From assembly GCA_016208845.1 (NCBI GenBank), contig JACQXH010000193.1:1-17701 (forward strand): DNA of 17,701 nt. Reading direction: 5' to 3'. A program made the position numbers and the translations under genes. Positions 6,501 to 12,949 of the stretch are shown here, piece by piece. Position 1 is the stretch's first letter. Every line of letters begins with the position of its first letter. Origin of the DNA: Nitrospirota bacterium. GTDB taxonomy: Bacteria; Nitrospirota; Thermodesulfovibrionia; UBA6902; BMS3Bbin08. Below the pieces are notes generated by a model. The model ran no database searches, was not told the DNA's origin, and worked only from the letters and a program-made list of their open reading frames with translations.

Positions 6501-8567
6501 CCCGGAGGATTTGATACATCCATATCTGTTGACCGTAACAATAAAGTCCATATCAGTTATAATTCCGGCATGACGGGGACCGGAAGCACCGACCCCGGAT
6601 CATATAATCTGAAATATGCTACAAATGCTTCAGGCAGTTGGGTAAAGTCTACCATCGATTCAGCGGGAGCTGTGGGGTATGACACCTCCATCGCTGTAGA
6701 CTCAAACAATAAGGTACATATCAGTTATCAGGATAATACCAACGCAAACCTGAAATACGCCACCAACATATCAGGCAGCTGGGTCCTAAGTACTTTGGAA
6801 TCTACCGGATCCACAGGGTATGCAACATCTATTGCCCTGGATTCTAAAAATAAGGTCCACATCACCTACCTGGATTTGACTTACAAGGCGCCGAATTCTC
6901 TAAAATACAGGACTAATGCTTCGGGCAGTTGGGTTGTCACAGTGGTTGAGTATAGGAATGTCTCATATCAGGGCTTTGAAGATATTTCCATAGCGCTGGA
7001 CAGGAACAACAAGGTGCATATCAGCTATTATGATAACGAAAGCCTTAAATACGCGACCAATGTATCAGGTAATTGGGTATCCACTAAAATTGATTCTTCA
7101 AGTTCCTGGGTGGGAGGGAACTCTTCTATTGCAGTAGATTCTAACAACAAAGTGCATATCAGTTATCAGGACGGATACAATGATGACCTGAAATACGCTA
7201 CCAACAAATCAGGCAGCTGGATAGTTACAACACTGGTTTCAACGGGCTACTCGGGATATAATACGTCCATATCTCTTGATTCAAACAATAAGGTCTATAT
7301 CGCTTATGGTGAGTATAATAGCGGTTACGCACTGAAGTATATAACAAACGCCTCAGGCAGCTGGGTCTCAACCACAGTGGACACGGGTATATCGCTTGGA
7401 GGCATAGGAAGCGCAATATCCTTAAAGATAGATTCAAACAATAAATTGCACATTGCCTATCAAAAAGATGTCAATTCATTTACTGACGGATTAAAATATG
7501 CGACAAATGCCACTGTCAGCTGGGTAATCACGACATTAGACTCCGGGCAGTATGTTGGGTGGGACTTGTCTCTTGATCTTGATTCCGGCAATAAGGCGCA
7601 TATCAGCTATACAGGCGGCGGACTGGATCTCAGATATATAACTAATGTTTCCGGCAGTTGGGTCAAAACAGTATTGGATTATAGGCCCAGCAGATATTTA
7701 TATGACACGTCCGTATCAGTGGACTCTAACGACAAAGTGCATATCAGTTATTATGACGATGGCATCAATAAAGACCTGAAATATGCTACTAATAAATCCG
7801 GGAGTTGGGCCATTTCGGTAGTGGATTATCCGGGGGATGTAGGCGGATTTTCCTCAATAGCGACTGACTCTAATGGCAAAGTCCATATCAGCTACTATGA
7901 TGAGAGCAATCTGGATGTCAAATATGCAATGAGCGATCTCCCTGACAAAGATCACGATGGGATGCCTGACAGCTTTGAACTCCGGTATGGATTGGACCCC
8001 AATAATCCTTTAGATGCGTCATACGACAGGGATGGCGACGGTTTATCTAATCTGCAGGAATACCTGAAAGGCACCAACCCGTTGTTTGCTGAATCAGAAA
8101 GTATTGGGATGAGCCGTCTTTCAGCAAGCAGTTCTGCTTCGGCACTGACATTGAATGACGGAGTACCCGATGGAATCGACAACTGCCCGCTGACTTACAA
8201 TCCTGATCAGAGAGATACGGATGGTGATGGCATAGGGGATGCATGCGACCCTGATACTGACTCTGACGCAGACGGAATAACTGATATGAATGACATGTGT
8301 CCATTTGTTAAGCCGGTGAGGGTCGGAAGTGCCTATTATTCATCGCTTCAGACCGGGTATGACAACACAGTTAACGGGGGCGTTTTGCAGAGTCAGGATT
8401 TAAGTTTGGCAGGCGACCTGAATTTAAATCAGCCTAAATCAGTAATCCTCTCTGCTGGTTATGATTGTTACTATACAGATAATACGGGGGTTACCAAACT
8501 AACAGGTAACATGAGAGTAACCGGCGGGTCAGTAAGAATCAGCAATGGACACTTAAATATCAAATAA
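3594..8567 (+). CDS. Giant modular secreted protein: Ig-like domain, propeller-like region, TSP3 arrays, 14-copy repeat, C-terminal module
   Basis: A GGGGAGGG ribosome-binding site precedes ATG 3594. Residues 1-27 are a signal peptide ending TVFA. Residues ~28-130 look like a bacterial Ig-like domain of the SbsA type (THPANGATDVP start, SWNFTTG end). Residues ~135-595 hold beta repeats of the type PSVAMNSAGDIVVAW with GIYAQ/GVYARQY strands and FRVNTY, probably propeller blades. Residues ~599-772 are thrombospondin type 3 calcium-binding repeats (DNCP, NPDQ, DTDGDGVGD). Residues 793-1446 are 14 units of the NNKVHISY...LKYATN.SGSWV type. Residues ~1449-1490 carry DKDHDGMPDSFE and DRDGDGLSNLQEYL, a dockerin/TSP3-like calcium segment. 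Further TSP3 repeats follow (DNCPLTYNPDQ). Residues ~1573-1657 repeat the module that ends the gene at 1-372. It is probably an extracellular calcium-stabilised adhesin or matrix protein; the ligand is unknown. There is no catalytic motif and no LPXTG or autotransporter anchor. Confidence 0.85.
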   Translation: MFSTIKKYPVLLFIILMFIIATNTVFAATVLSTHPANGATDVPAYLPLSVRLDQSVNLSTVSFTLSPSVPGALSTASCTILSYDSNATYSTSTCYRLVFTPATNLLRNTNYTAAISGGGLSAPYSWNFTTGNLYSTGEVELKKYASPARRKPAVAMNEYGFFVTAWQNTDGIYAQSFYQDGSPAGSAVQVGAGNYSVWHGPSVAMNSAGDIVVAWMEDIVYSDHDKTYQIYVAKYPIGGNAFTITITYTYANAIDDPKVFIIGGPSVGIDDSGRFVVVYQAPAADGNGPADRQVYGHLFDAGGKLIKTLGDASLTKPNGNKCTKSDVPSVSHTAYCTDYSNVSNENPGCYPTMDMAYYPAVAMASNGKFVVTWMAWRGAYSCGWDDVVAKIFDSNGKVIKNNFTVNTFQGGTYDQWISYPAINNNGDIVIVWASRYQGEDGAGIFGRLYNFDGSPKTGEFRINTYKNDDQWGPSVGIDPGGNFTVAWESNGQDCGGHGVYARQYNTSGVPLGPEFRVNTYNSLRLDTEERVYHDQCEQLWPERPGISITPYGDLVVAWASFDYEKSGSPGYSGIASDGYGYGIYANIYSNSVYAYDDFDNIPPQRDNCPYFYNPSQADTDGDGVGDECDNCMYFSNSNQSDADNDGVGDICDNCPAIFNSDQKDIDEDSTGDACDTDDDNDGRLDSADNCPFVYNPDQSDSDGDGVGNACDNCPSVSNANQADTDGNGVGDICNTDDDSDAIADADDNCPSSYNPDQMDTDNDGIGDQCEWTIECADCSKYFSEIYLSSRYIDLDSNSRPHIAYGGDHLYYAYFNGTIWKYEVVDNAPGVGKFASLALDSNNKAHISYSDYPNYALKYATNASGVWVITTVDSGIGEGGYISMAIDSNNKAHISYGDGYNQDLKYATNASGSWVATLVDTGSATETSIAIDSNNKVHISYNGDGNTDLKYATNSSGSWVTKVVDKPTGGPGGFDTSISVDRNNKVHISYNSGMTGTGSTDPGSYNLKYATNASGSWVKSTIDSAGAVGYDTSIAVDSNNKVHISYQDNTNANLKYATNISGSWVLSTLESTGSTGYATSIALDSKNKVHITYLDLTYKAPNSLKYRTNASGSWVVTVVEYRNVSYQGFEDISIALDRNNKVHISYYDNESLKYATNVSGNWVSTKIDSSSSWVGGNSSIAVDSNNKVHISYQDGYNDDLKYATNKSGSWIVTTLVSTGYSGYNTSISLDSNNKVYIAYGEYNSGYALKYITNASGSWVSTTVDTGISLGGIGSAISLKIDSNNKLHIAYQKDVNSFTDGLKYATNATVSWVITTLDSGQYVGWDLSLDLDSGNKAHISYTGGGLDLRYITNVSGSWVKTVLDYRPSRYLYDTSVSVDSNDKVHISYYDDGINKDLKYATNKSGSWAISVVDYPGDVGGFSSIATDSNGKVHISYYDESNLDVKYAMSDLPDKDHDGMPDSFELRYGLDPNNPLDASYDRDGDGLSNLQEYLKGTNPLFAESESIGMSRLSASSSASALTLNDGVPDGIDNCPLTYNPDQRDTDGDGIGDACDPDTDSDADGITDMNDMCPFVKPVRVGSAYYSSLQTGYDNTVNGGVLQSQDLSLAGDLNLNQPKSVILSAGYDCYYTDNTGVTKLTGNMRVTGGSVRISNGHLNIK
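5382..5905 (+). repeat. Thrombospondin type 3 repeat array inside the giant gene
   Basis: About seven units of the form DNCP-x-x-x-NPDQ-x-D-x-DGDGVGD-x-CD follow one another. The aspartates are spaced as in calcium-binding TSP3 repeats of secreted bacterial and animal proteins. A shorter second array lies near 8160-8300. The DNA copies have diverged in codon use, so the array does not look recently amplified. Confidence 0.85.
5970..7931 (+). repeat. Fourteen protein-coding repeats of ~45-55 residues (NNKVHISY type)
   Basis: I count 14 units, each with a D-S-N-N-K-V/A-H-I-S-Y strand, a variable loop, a LKYATN strand, a SGSWV strand and a TTVDS strand. The first unit is the most diverged (SNSRPHIAY). 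The last stops after the LKYA-type strand, without the SGSWV strand. Four short strands per ~50 residues is blade-like geometry, and 14 equals two seven-bladed propellers. The loop between HISY and LKYATN varies most in length (3 to ~15 residues). Two more copies form the gene at 2578. Confidence 0.85.
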
Positions 8568-8609
8568 ATTGATGTTGAAAAATCAATAAATAAAAAAGGA
8601 GGCAGTGAA

Positions 8610-9710
8610 ATGAAAAAAATAGCATGGATGTTAGCAATTAGTATGCTCTTTGTAAGTGGAAGTGCGCATGCAACAGGCGATCTTACGGTGGACGGTAAAC
8701 TTGGGGTGGGGACAGGGACTGCAATTTCAGAGGCGAGACTGGAGGTTGCTCAATCTGATGGAAGGAGCAAGATGATAATAAGAGGGATGGGGGACGGCTG
8801 GAACTACGGAGAGATAAGTTTTAGAAATACCATTAACAGCAGCAGCTGGAATTTTATCAACCGCCAATATAGTGATTATCCCGGAGGATTCACTATGGAA
8901 GAGTATAACGGCTTAGATTATAAGTCCAGAATTGCGATTAACGCCGGAACTGAAAACAGCGGTCGAATCTACCTGAATCCATTACATAATGGCGGGGTTA
9001 GCATCGGAAGTGATTTTAAAAGCCCGGCAATAATCGGCGGAGCTACTCGCTTGGGTGATCTGCATGTGTATGGAAAAGATGCCGCGCTGATAGAATTTGA
9101 CGGTGTAGGAGACGGTACCAATTATGCAATATTGACTCTGGAAGCGCATGTGCCAAGTCTGAATTATCCGCATTGGTCCATTATTCACAGGCAGAAAAAC
9201 GACATCGGTGGTCAAGCTAACGGCTTGGGCTTCGAATACTGGAATGGTTCTACATATGATATTAAAATGGCGGTTACAAAGGATGGCAATATAGGCATTG
9301 GGACCATATCACCAAATCAGAAACTGCATTTATATGGAACTTCTAACACGTTGATGCATATTGAAGGCGGGCCGGCAACAACTTCAAACGGCATAAAAAT
9401 GACAACGAATGGAAATGTCATGTTCATATCGAATGAAAATGGCCGCATGGGATTTTTTAATACATCATCAGAAAGAATGTCTATTACCTCCTCCGGCAAT
9501 GTCGGCATTGGAACAACTGCTATATCGTCAGGTCAAAAACTTGAAGTTAACGGCGGTGTGTCTATAAATACAACTACCGCTCAACCAACTTGCAGTTCAA
9601 CAACAAGAGGCACTTTCTGGGTTAAGCAGGGGGCATCAGGCGTTAAAGATTCTGTTCAGGTCTGCGCAAAAGACGCGGCCAATGCTTACTCATGGAGGAC
9701 ACTCTACTAA
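8610..9710 (+). CDS. Secreted tail-fiber-like protein
   Basis: An AGGAGG site (8597-8602) precedes ATG 8610, and residues 1-21 form a signal peptide ending SAHA. The mature protein carries tail-fiber-like beta repeats of the form NVGIGT...QKLEVNG at residues ~23-48 (GKLGVGTGTAISEARLEV), ~226-242 (NIGIGTISPNQKLHLYG) and ~297-316 (NVGIGTTAISSGQKLEVNGG). The last ~42 residues (QPTCSSTTRGTFWVKQG, VCAKDAANAYSWRTLY) are a compact end module with two cysteines that, from memory, closes many such proteins in environmental Gram-negative genomes. There is no C-terminal S74 intramolecular chaperone. The signal peptide and the absence of phage neighbours favour a surface protein over a phage tail protein. 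It is the last gene of the cluster, followed by a terminator. Confidence 0.75.
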   Translation: MKKIAWMLAISMLFVSGSAHATGDLTVDGKLGVGTGTAISEARLEVAQSDGRSKMIIRGMGDGWNYGEISFRNTINSSSWNFINRQYSDYPGGFTMEEYNGLDYKSRIAINAGTENSGRIYLNPLHNGGVSIGSDFKSPAIIGGATRLGDLHVYGKDAALIEFDGVGDGTNYAILTLEAHVPSLNYPHWSIIHRQKNDIGGQANGLGFEYWNGSTYDIKMAVTKDGNIGIGTISPNQKLHLYGTSNTLMHIEGGPATTSNGIKMTTNGNVMFISNENGRMGFFNTSSERMSITSSGNVGIGTTAISSGQKLEVNGGVSINTTTAQPTCSSTTRGTFWVKQGASGVKDSVQVCAKDAANAYSWRTLY

Positions 9711-9752
9711 TTCGGGTTTATTGATAATCTAAGGGCAGTAAGTTTTTAAAAG

Positions 9753-9786
9753 AAATAAGGGGAGCGCTAAAGGCGCTCCCTTATTT
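9753..9786. terminator. Rho-independent, probably bidirectional terminator
   Basis: A hairpin with arms AAATAAGGGGAGCGC and GCGCTCCCTTATTT (one bulged G) closes over a five-base loop. The outer A/T pairs give a T-rich tail on both strands. It lies between the convergent tail-fiber-like gene (+) and the HEPN gene (-) and could stop both transcripts. Confidence 0.8.
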
Positions 9787-9900
9787 CATCTATGCTGATT
9801 CGGCGTTAAATTATTCAGGTGTTCACAAAACTGCAGAGAATAGGGCGATAAAAGGCGATTTATTCGTAGTCATAAAATGAAAATAATAAAACAATTGCAC

Positions 9901-10329
9901 TTATTCTTTTGCTTTAAGAAGATAATTTCTAATTTCCCGGATAAAGATTTTGAAGTCGTTCAAGCGTTGTTTATAAATGCCATAGGTTATAGAATCATCT
10001 ACCCCGTCATATGCATGAATAAGGATATTCCTGAATCTTATCATGGCCTTAAAAGTATCAAGATTTTCCTGCAAAATAATTTCTTCTTTTGCAAGCAAAT
10101 CAAAACATTCAACGTATGTCTCCGGCTCGCTCAAATCCAATCCGCTGACAAGATGCTTGCAGATATCAACCATTTGTTCAATGGCAAGTTCTATATTTCT
10201 CTCAACAAACCTTTTCGTAACAATATTTTCTTTGAATTTATCAAGCGAGCCTATTTCTACATTGTTTATCTCCCGCAAAAAGTCTTCTATCCTGCGCAGT
10301 TTTTTTTCAATTAATTTTTCATCTATCAT
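9901..10329 (-). CDS. hepT: HepT-like HEPN ribonuclease toxin
   Basis: The 142-residue all-helical protein fits the HepT/DUF86 family in length and pattern. Near residue 97 it carries RNILIHAY, an exact R-x4-H-x-Y motif; in this family R and H form the RNase site and the Tyr is the residue modified by the partner. The start ATG 10329 lies 11 nt inside the end of the upstream nucleotidyltransferase gene, so translation is probably coupled; no strong ribosome-binding site is seen. From the characterised HepT/MntA pairs, the toxin cleaves RNA and is silenced when MntA adds AMP to its Tyr. Whether this pair is active is inferred only. The gene ends ~115 nt before the convergent terminator. Confidence 0.85.
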   Translation of the reverse strand: MIDEKLIEKKLRRIEDFLREINNVEIGSLDKFKENIVTKRFVERNIELAIEQMVDICKHLVSGLDLSEPETYVECFDLLAKEEIILQENLDTFKAMIRFRNILIHAYDGVDDSITYGIYKQRLNDFKIFIREIRNYLLKAKE

Positions 10330-10714
10330 AAATATTCATGCCTGATATGTAGTTATACTCTTCATAATCGGCAATGGTCTTTTCTCTGAATTTTCTGTAT
10401 ATAGTCTCATCCTTAATGGTCAGGGCCGCCCTGTGTTTCATTACCTGATGCCTTAGGAATACAGATGCGCTGTTAAGTACCACTATATCAACCTTTCTGC
10501 CCGCCAGGTCTGAAAGTGTATTTACAAGATTGAGCAAATCTAACCCGGCTGGCGGTTGGACAAAATACACGCTTATATCAATATCGCTTTCTTTCCTCAG
10601 TTTTTCCGTAGCCCCTGAACCAAAAAGAAAAGCAAAAATAATATTTGAATCGTTATCCATGAAGTCTTTAATTTTTGAGATTGATGTTGCAACATCTTTT
10701 TGTGTCGGCGGCAT
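10319..10714 (-). CDS. mntA: MntA-like nucleotidyltransferase antitoxin
   Basis: The 131-residue protein has the minimal nucleotidyltransferase fold signature: FLFGSGATEKLRKESDIDIS contains an exact G-S-x10-D-x-D motif (residues ~32-45), with a further acidic strand at KVDIVVL. ATG 10714 is preceded by AGGAG at a seven-base spacing on the minus strand, so the start is well supported. The gene overlaps the HEPN toxin by 11 nt, the classic MntA-HepT order with antitoxin first. Characterised homologues transfer AMP from ATP onto the toxin tyrosine. The usual GSYARG form is GSGATE here, a variation at non-catalytic positions. A palindrome lies just upstream and may mediate autoregulation. Confidence 0.85.
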   Translation of the reverse strand: MPPTQKDVATSISKIKDFMDNDSNIIFAFLFGSGATEKLRKESDIDISVYFVQPPAGLDLLNLVNTLSDLAGRKVDIVVLNSASVFLRHQVMKHRAALTIKDETIYRKFREKTIADYEEYNYISGMNIYDR

Positions 10715-10724
10715 TTGATTCTCC

Positions 10725-10741
10725 TATGCTATTTTAGCATA
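10725..10741 (-). promoter_or_regulatory. Palindromic operator overlapping a possible extended -10 of the mntA-hepT operon
   Basis: TATGCTA-TTT-TAGCATA is a perfect 7-bp inverted repeat with a 3-nt spacer, 10 nt upstream of mntA. On the minus strand it contains TGCTAAAAT, an extended -10 (TGnTAnnnT). No good -35 is seen. The layout suggests a repressor site on the operon's own promoter. The repressor is unknown, and MntA has no evident DNA-binding domain. Confidence 0.45.
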
Positions 10742-10799
10742 AATATTTACTGTGGACATTTTTTTGCAGAATATCATAAGTCCGGCAAAAAATGGAGGG

Positions 10800-10836
10800 A
10801 AGTGCCGAAGGCGCTATTTATGCGGATTCGGCACTT
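10800..10836 (-). terminator. Hairpin overlapping the clpX stop codon
   Basis: Ten-base perfect arms AAGTGCCGAA (10800-10809) and TTCGGCACTT (10827-10836) flank a 17-nt loop containing the clpX stop. On the minus strand a T run (10786-10790 region) follows after a short CCCTCCA stretch, so termination is plausible but not textbook. Confidence 0.5.
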
Positions 10837-11930
10837 TTCTCGTACACAAGGATAGGCTTTTCTTTTTTGGTGATCACCTCGTCCGTTATAAGACACTCCC
10901 TGATGCTCCTCTGCGAGGGTATCTCATACATGACATCGAGCATTACGTCTTCGAGTATTGCCTTCAGGCCGCGGGCGCCGGTCTTGCGTTTTATCGCCTC
11001 TTTTGCTATCGCGTTTAATGCGCTGCTTGTGAATTTGAGGGCGACATTATCAAAAGACAGCAGTCTTTGATATTGCTTTATGATGGAATTCTTGGGTTCA
11101 TTTAATATCCTGACAAGAGCTGCCTCATCGAGCTCGTCCAGCGTTGCTATGATAGGAAGCCTGCCTACAAACTCCGGAATGAGGCCGTATTTTATCAGGT
11201 CCTGAGGCTGGACGTCTGCAAGCGTCTCCCCGATCTTCCTCTCCTTTTTACTTACGAGAGTAGATCCAAAGCCAACCGTCCTCTTGCCCGTGCGCTGCCC
11301 GATCATTTCATCAAGACCGATAAAAGCCCCTCCGCATATGAAAAGTATGTTGGCAGTGTTCACGTGGACGAATTCCTGCTGGGGATGTTTTCTTCCTCCC
11401 TGAGGCGGGACGTTTGCGATAGTTCCCTCTATGATCTTCAGGAGCGCCTGCTGGACCCCTTCACCCGAGACATCTCTTGTGATGGAGATATTTTCGCCCT
11501 TGCGGCTAATTTTATCTATTTCATCTATATAGACGATGCCGCGCTGGGCCTTCTCGACATCATAATCAGCCTTCTGGAGGAGCTTCAATATTATATTCTC
11601 AACATCCTCTCCCACATAGCCCGCCTCTGTCAGGGTCGTGGCATCTGCGATAGTGAAGGGCACATCAAGAAGCCTTGCCAGTGTCTGAGCGATAAGGGTC
11701 TTGCCCGTGCCTGTAGGCCCTATGAGAAGGATATTGCTCTTTTGCAGTTCCACGTCTGAATCAGAAGGATTGTTTATTCTTTTGTAGTGATTATGCACTG
11801 CGACAGAGATTATCCTCTTGGCCTTTTCCTGATCTATAACATAATTATCAAGATAACCTTTGATCTCTTTTGGTGTGGGGAGCTTTGTCGAAATAGATAT
11901 ATCAAAGGATGCGTCCATTTCTTCTGCCAT
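10818..11930 (-). CDS. clpX: ClpX AAA+ unfoldase lacking an intact N-terminal zinc-binding domain
   Basis: ClpX unfolds tagged proteins and feeds them to ClpP. The AAA+ core is complete: Walker A GPTGTGKT (71-78), pore loop GYVG (104-107), Walker B GIVYIDE (131-137), RKH loop (180-182), a ClpP-contact loop TVGFG (VGF in place of the usual IGF, 219-221), and a sensor-2 region GARGLKAILE. At 370 residues it is shorter than the usual ~410-430. The 69 nt before ATG 11930 still encode the second half of the zinc domain (LIAGPTVYICDEC...LCNEI) in frame. The first CxxC half is replaced by repeat sequence with an in-frame TAG (12024-12026), and no ATG, GTG or TTG lies between that stop and 11930. ATG 11930 has no good ribosome-binding site. 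The product is probably a delta-N ClpX. It follows clpP, as is usual. Confidence 0.9.
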   Translation of the reverse strand: MAEEMDASFDISISTKLPTPKEIKGYLDNYVIDQEKAKRIISVAVHNHYKRINNPSDSDVELQKSNILLIGPTGTGKTLIAQTLARLLDVPFTIADATTLTEAGYVGEDVENIILKLLQKADYDVEKAQRGIVYIDEIDKISRKGENISITRDVSGEGVQQALLKIIEGTIANVPPQGGRKHPQQEFVHVNTANILFICGGAFIGLDEMIGQRTGKRTVGFGSTLVSKKERKIGETLADVQPQDLIKYGLIPEFVGRLPIIATLDELDEAALVRILNEPKNSIIKQYQRLLSFDNVALKFTSSALNAIAKEAIKRKTGARGLKAILEDVMLDVMYEIPSQRSIRECLITDEVITKKEKPILVYEKSAESA

Positions 11931-11999
11931 GATCTCGTTGCAAAGGACGATGCATTCGTCGCAGATATATACGGTGGGTCCTGCGATAAGTTTCTTGAC
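11931..11999 (-). pseudogene. In-frame remnant of the ClpX zinc-binding domain, apparently untranslated
   Basis: Read on the minus strand in the clpX frame, this stretch gives VKKLIAGPTVYICDEC followed by IVLCNEI, the conserved second half of the ClpX zinc finger with one CxxC pair. Homology stops abruptly at ~12000, where repeat sequence begins. There is no start codon to express it. Confidence 0.8.
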
Positions 12000-12002
12000 G
12001 TA

Positions 12003-12054
12003 GTTTAGCTTACAGACTACAGACTAAAAGTCTCAGCAACCTGAGTAGTTGCCT
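12003..12054. repeat. Degenerate intergenic repeat, copy A (clpP-clpX gap)
   Basis: This stretch contains TTACAGACTACAGACTAAA and AACCTGAGTAGTTGCC, elements shared with copies B (12843-12949) and C (14321-14422). It fills the whole clpP-clpX gap and ends where the clpX homology begins. On the minus strand it offers two overlapping small hairpins (GCAAC-tactcag-GTTGC and CTCAG-GTTG-CTGAG). Confidence 0.6.
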
Positions 12055-12640
12055 ATTTTTTTACCGTCACGATTACTTCATCAACGATGCCGTATTCTTT
12101 TGCCTCCTGCCCGGACATGAAATAATCTCTTTCCGTATCTATCCTGATCTTGTCGACAGGCTGCTGCGTATGCCTGGAGAGGATGTTGTTCAAGACGTCC
12201 TTCATCTTGAGGATCTCTTTTGCATGGATCTCGACGTCTGTCGCCTGGCCGTGAAATCCGCCCATGGGCTGATGGATCATCACGCGTGAATGCGGAAGCA
12301 CATAACGCTTGCCGCGCGTCCCGGCAGTAAGAAGCAGCGCGCCCATGCTGGTGGCCTGTCCAATGCAGTATGTCGCGATATCAGGTTTTACATATTGCAT
12401 CGTGTCATATATGGCAAGGCCTGAAGTCACGATTCCGCCCGGTGAATTTATGTATAAGTGGATATCCTTGTCAGGATCTTCTGTCTGAAGGAAGAGGAAC
12501 TGTGCAATGATGGTATTGGCTAATGTATCGTCTATCGCTGAACCAAGGAAAACGATCCTGTCCCTGAGAAGCCGGGAATAGATGTCATACGCCCTTTCTG
12601 ACCTTCCGGTCTGTTCTATTACTATTGGTATCAAACTCAT
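12053..12640 (-). CDS. clpP: ATP-dependent Clp protease proteolytic subunit ClpP
   Basis: ClpP forms the 14-subunit serine protease chamber that degrades proteins delivered by ClpX. At 195 residues it has the standard length. The catalytic triad is visible: Ser98 in GQATSMGA, His123 in MIHQP and Asp172 in TERDYF. The oxyanion/GG segment NSPGG (65-69) is intact. AAGGAG lies seven bases before ATG 12640 on the minus strand, confirming the start; the N-terminal LIPIVIEQTGR is the typical start after a very short propeptide. The gene sits between tig and clpX in the common bacterial order. The 309-bp gap from tig, filled by repeats, means that co-transcription with tig is uncertain. Confidence 0.97.
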   Translation of the reverse strand: MSLIPIVIEQTGRSERAYDIYSRLLRDRIVFLGSAIDDTLANTIIAQFLFLQTEDPDKDIHLYINSPGGIVTSGLAIYDTMQYVKPDIATYCIGQATSMGALLLTAGTRGKRYVLPHSRVMIHQPMGGFHGQATDVEIHAKEILKMKDVLNNILSRHTQQPVDKIRIDTERDYFMSGQEAKEYGIVDEVIVTVKK

Positions 12641-12671
12641 TTTTTTCTCCTTAATAAATAATCAGGTTAAT

Positions 12672-12829
12672 TAGAGTCTGTTTATAAACTCCTGTTTTGC
12701 TGTCATTCCGGCTTGTCCGGTCGGAGCGACTCTTCGCGTAGACTCGCTTCGAGAATCTTTTTCAGAGGGATTCCCGACAAGCGGGAATGACGTAACCAGC
12801 GACATATGGTAATTTATAAACAGACTCTA
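12672..12829. mobile_element. MITE-like palindromic element with 17-bp perfect terminal inverted repeats
   Basis: The ends TAGAGTCTGTTTATAAA (12672-12688) and TTTATAAACAGACTCTA (12813-12829) are perfect inverted repeats. A nested pair, GTCATTCCGGCTTGTC (12702-12717) and GACAAGCGGGAATGAC (12776-12791), matches at 15 of 16 positions. The 158-bp element has no coding capacity and could fold into one long hairpin. If the outer TA at each end is the target duplication, it fits a TA-targeting IS630/Tc1-mariner type MITE; this assignment is inference. It sits in the tig-clpP gap. Confidence 0.75.
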
Positions 12830-12842
12830 TTTAGACGGTAGT

Positions 12843-12949
12843 ATGTCAGCTAACAGGTTGATTAGTCTGTTAGCTAAACGACTAAATACCTACAGACTAT
12901 CTACCTAAATAACTAAACACCTACAGCCTATCCACCTGAGCAGTTACAA
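12843..12949. repeat. Degenerate intergenic repeat, copy B (tig-clpP gap)
   Basis: This copy aligns along most of its length with copy C upstream of tig: shared blocks are AGTCTGT-y-AGCTAAA, CTAAA, TACAG-r-CTATCT, and CATCCACCTGAG-like ends. Inside it, a ~32-nt unit beginning ACCTACAG is repeated twice in tandem (from about 12888 and 12919). Together with the MITE it accounts for nearly all of the 309-bp tig-clpP gap; I see no gene there. Confidence 0.6.

Noticed and set aside
5382..7931. Long regularly repeated DNA resembling a CRISPR-like array.
   Set aside because: The repeats are in frame within one 1657-codon gene, vary in length and codon use, and encode TSP3 and propeller-like units; there is no constant spacer structure and no cas gene.
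8610..9710. Prophage tail-fiber gene.
   Set aside because: It has a Sec signal peptide, no phage structural neighbours and no S74 chaperone domain; it sits at the end of a secreted-protein cluster.
9877..10345. Open frames on the plus strand opposite the HEPN toxin gene.
   Set aside because: They lie antisense to hepT, which has clear family motifs and an overlapping partner gene; the plus-strand products are low-complexity and resemble nothing.
12672..12829. Simple rho-independent terminator after tig.
   Set aside because: The arms are far apart, the ends are perfect 17-bp inverted repeats with TA at the borders, and there is no stem-loop followed directly by a T run, so a MITE-like element fits better.
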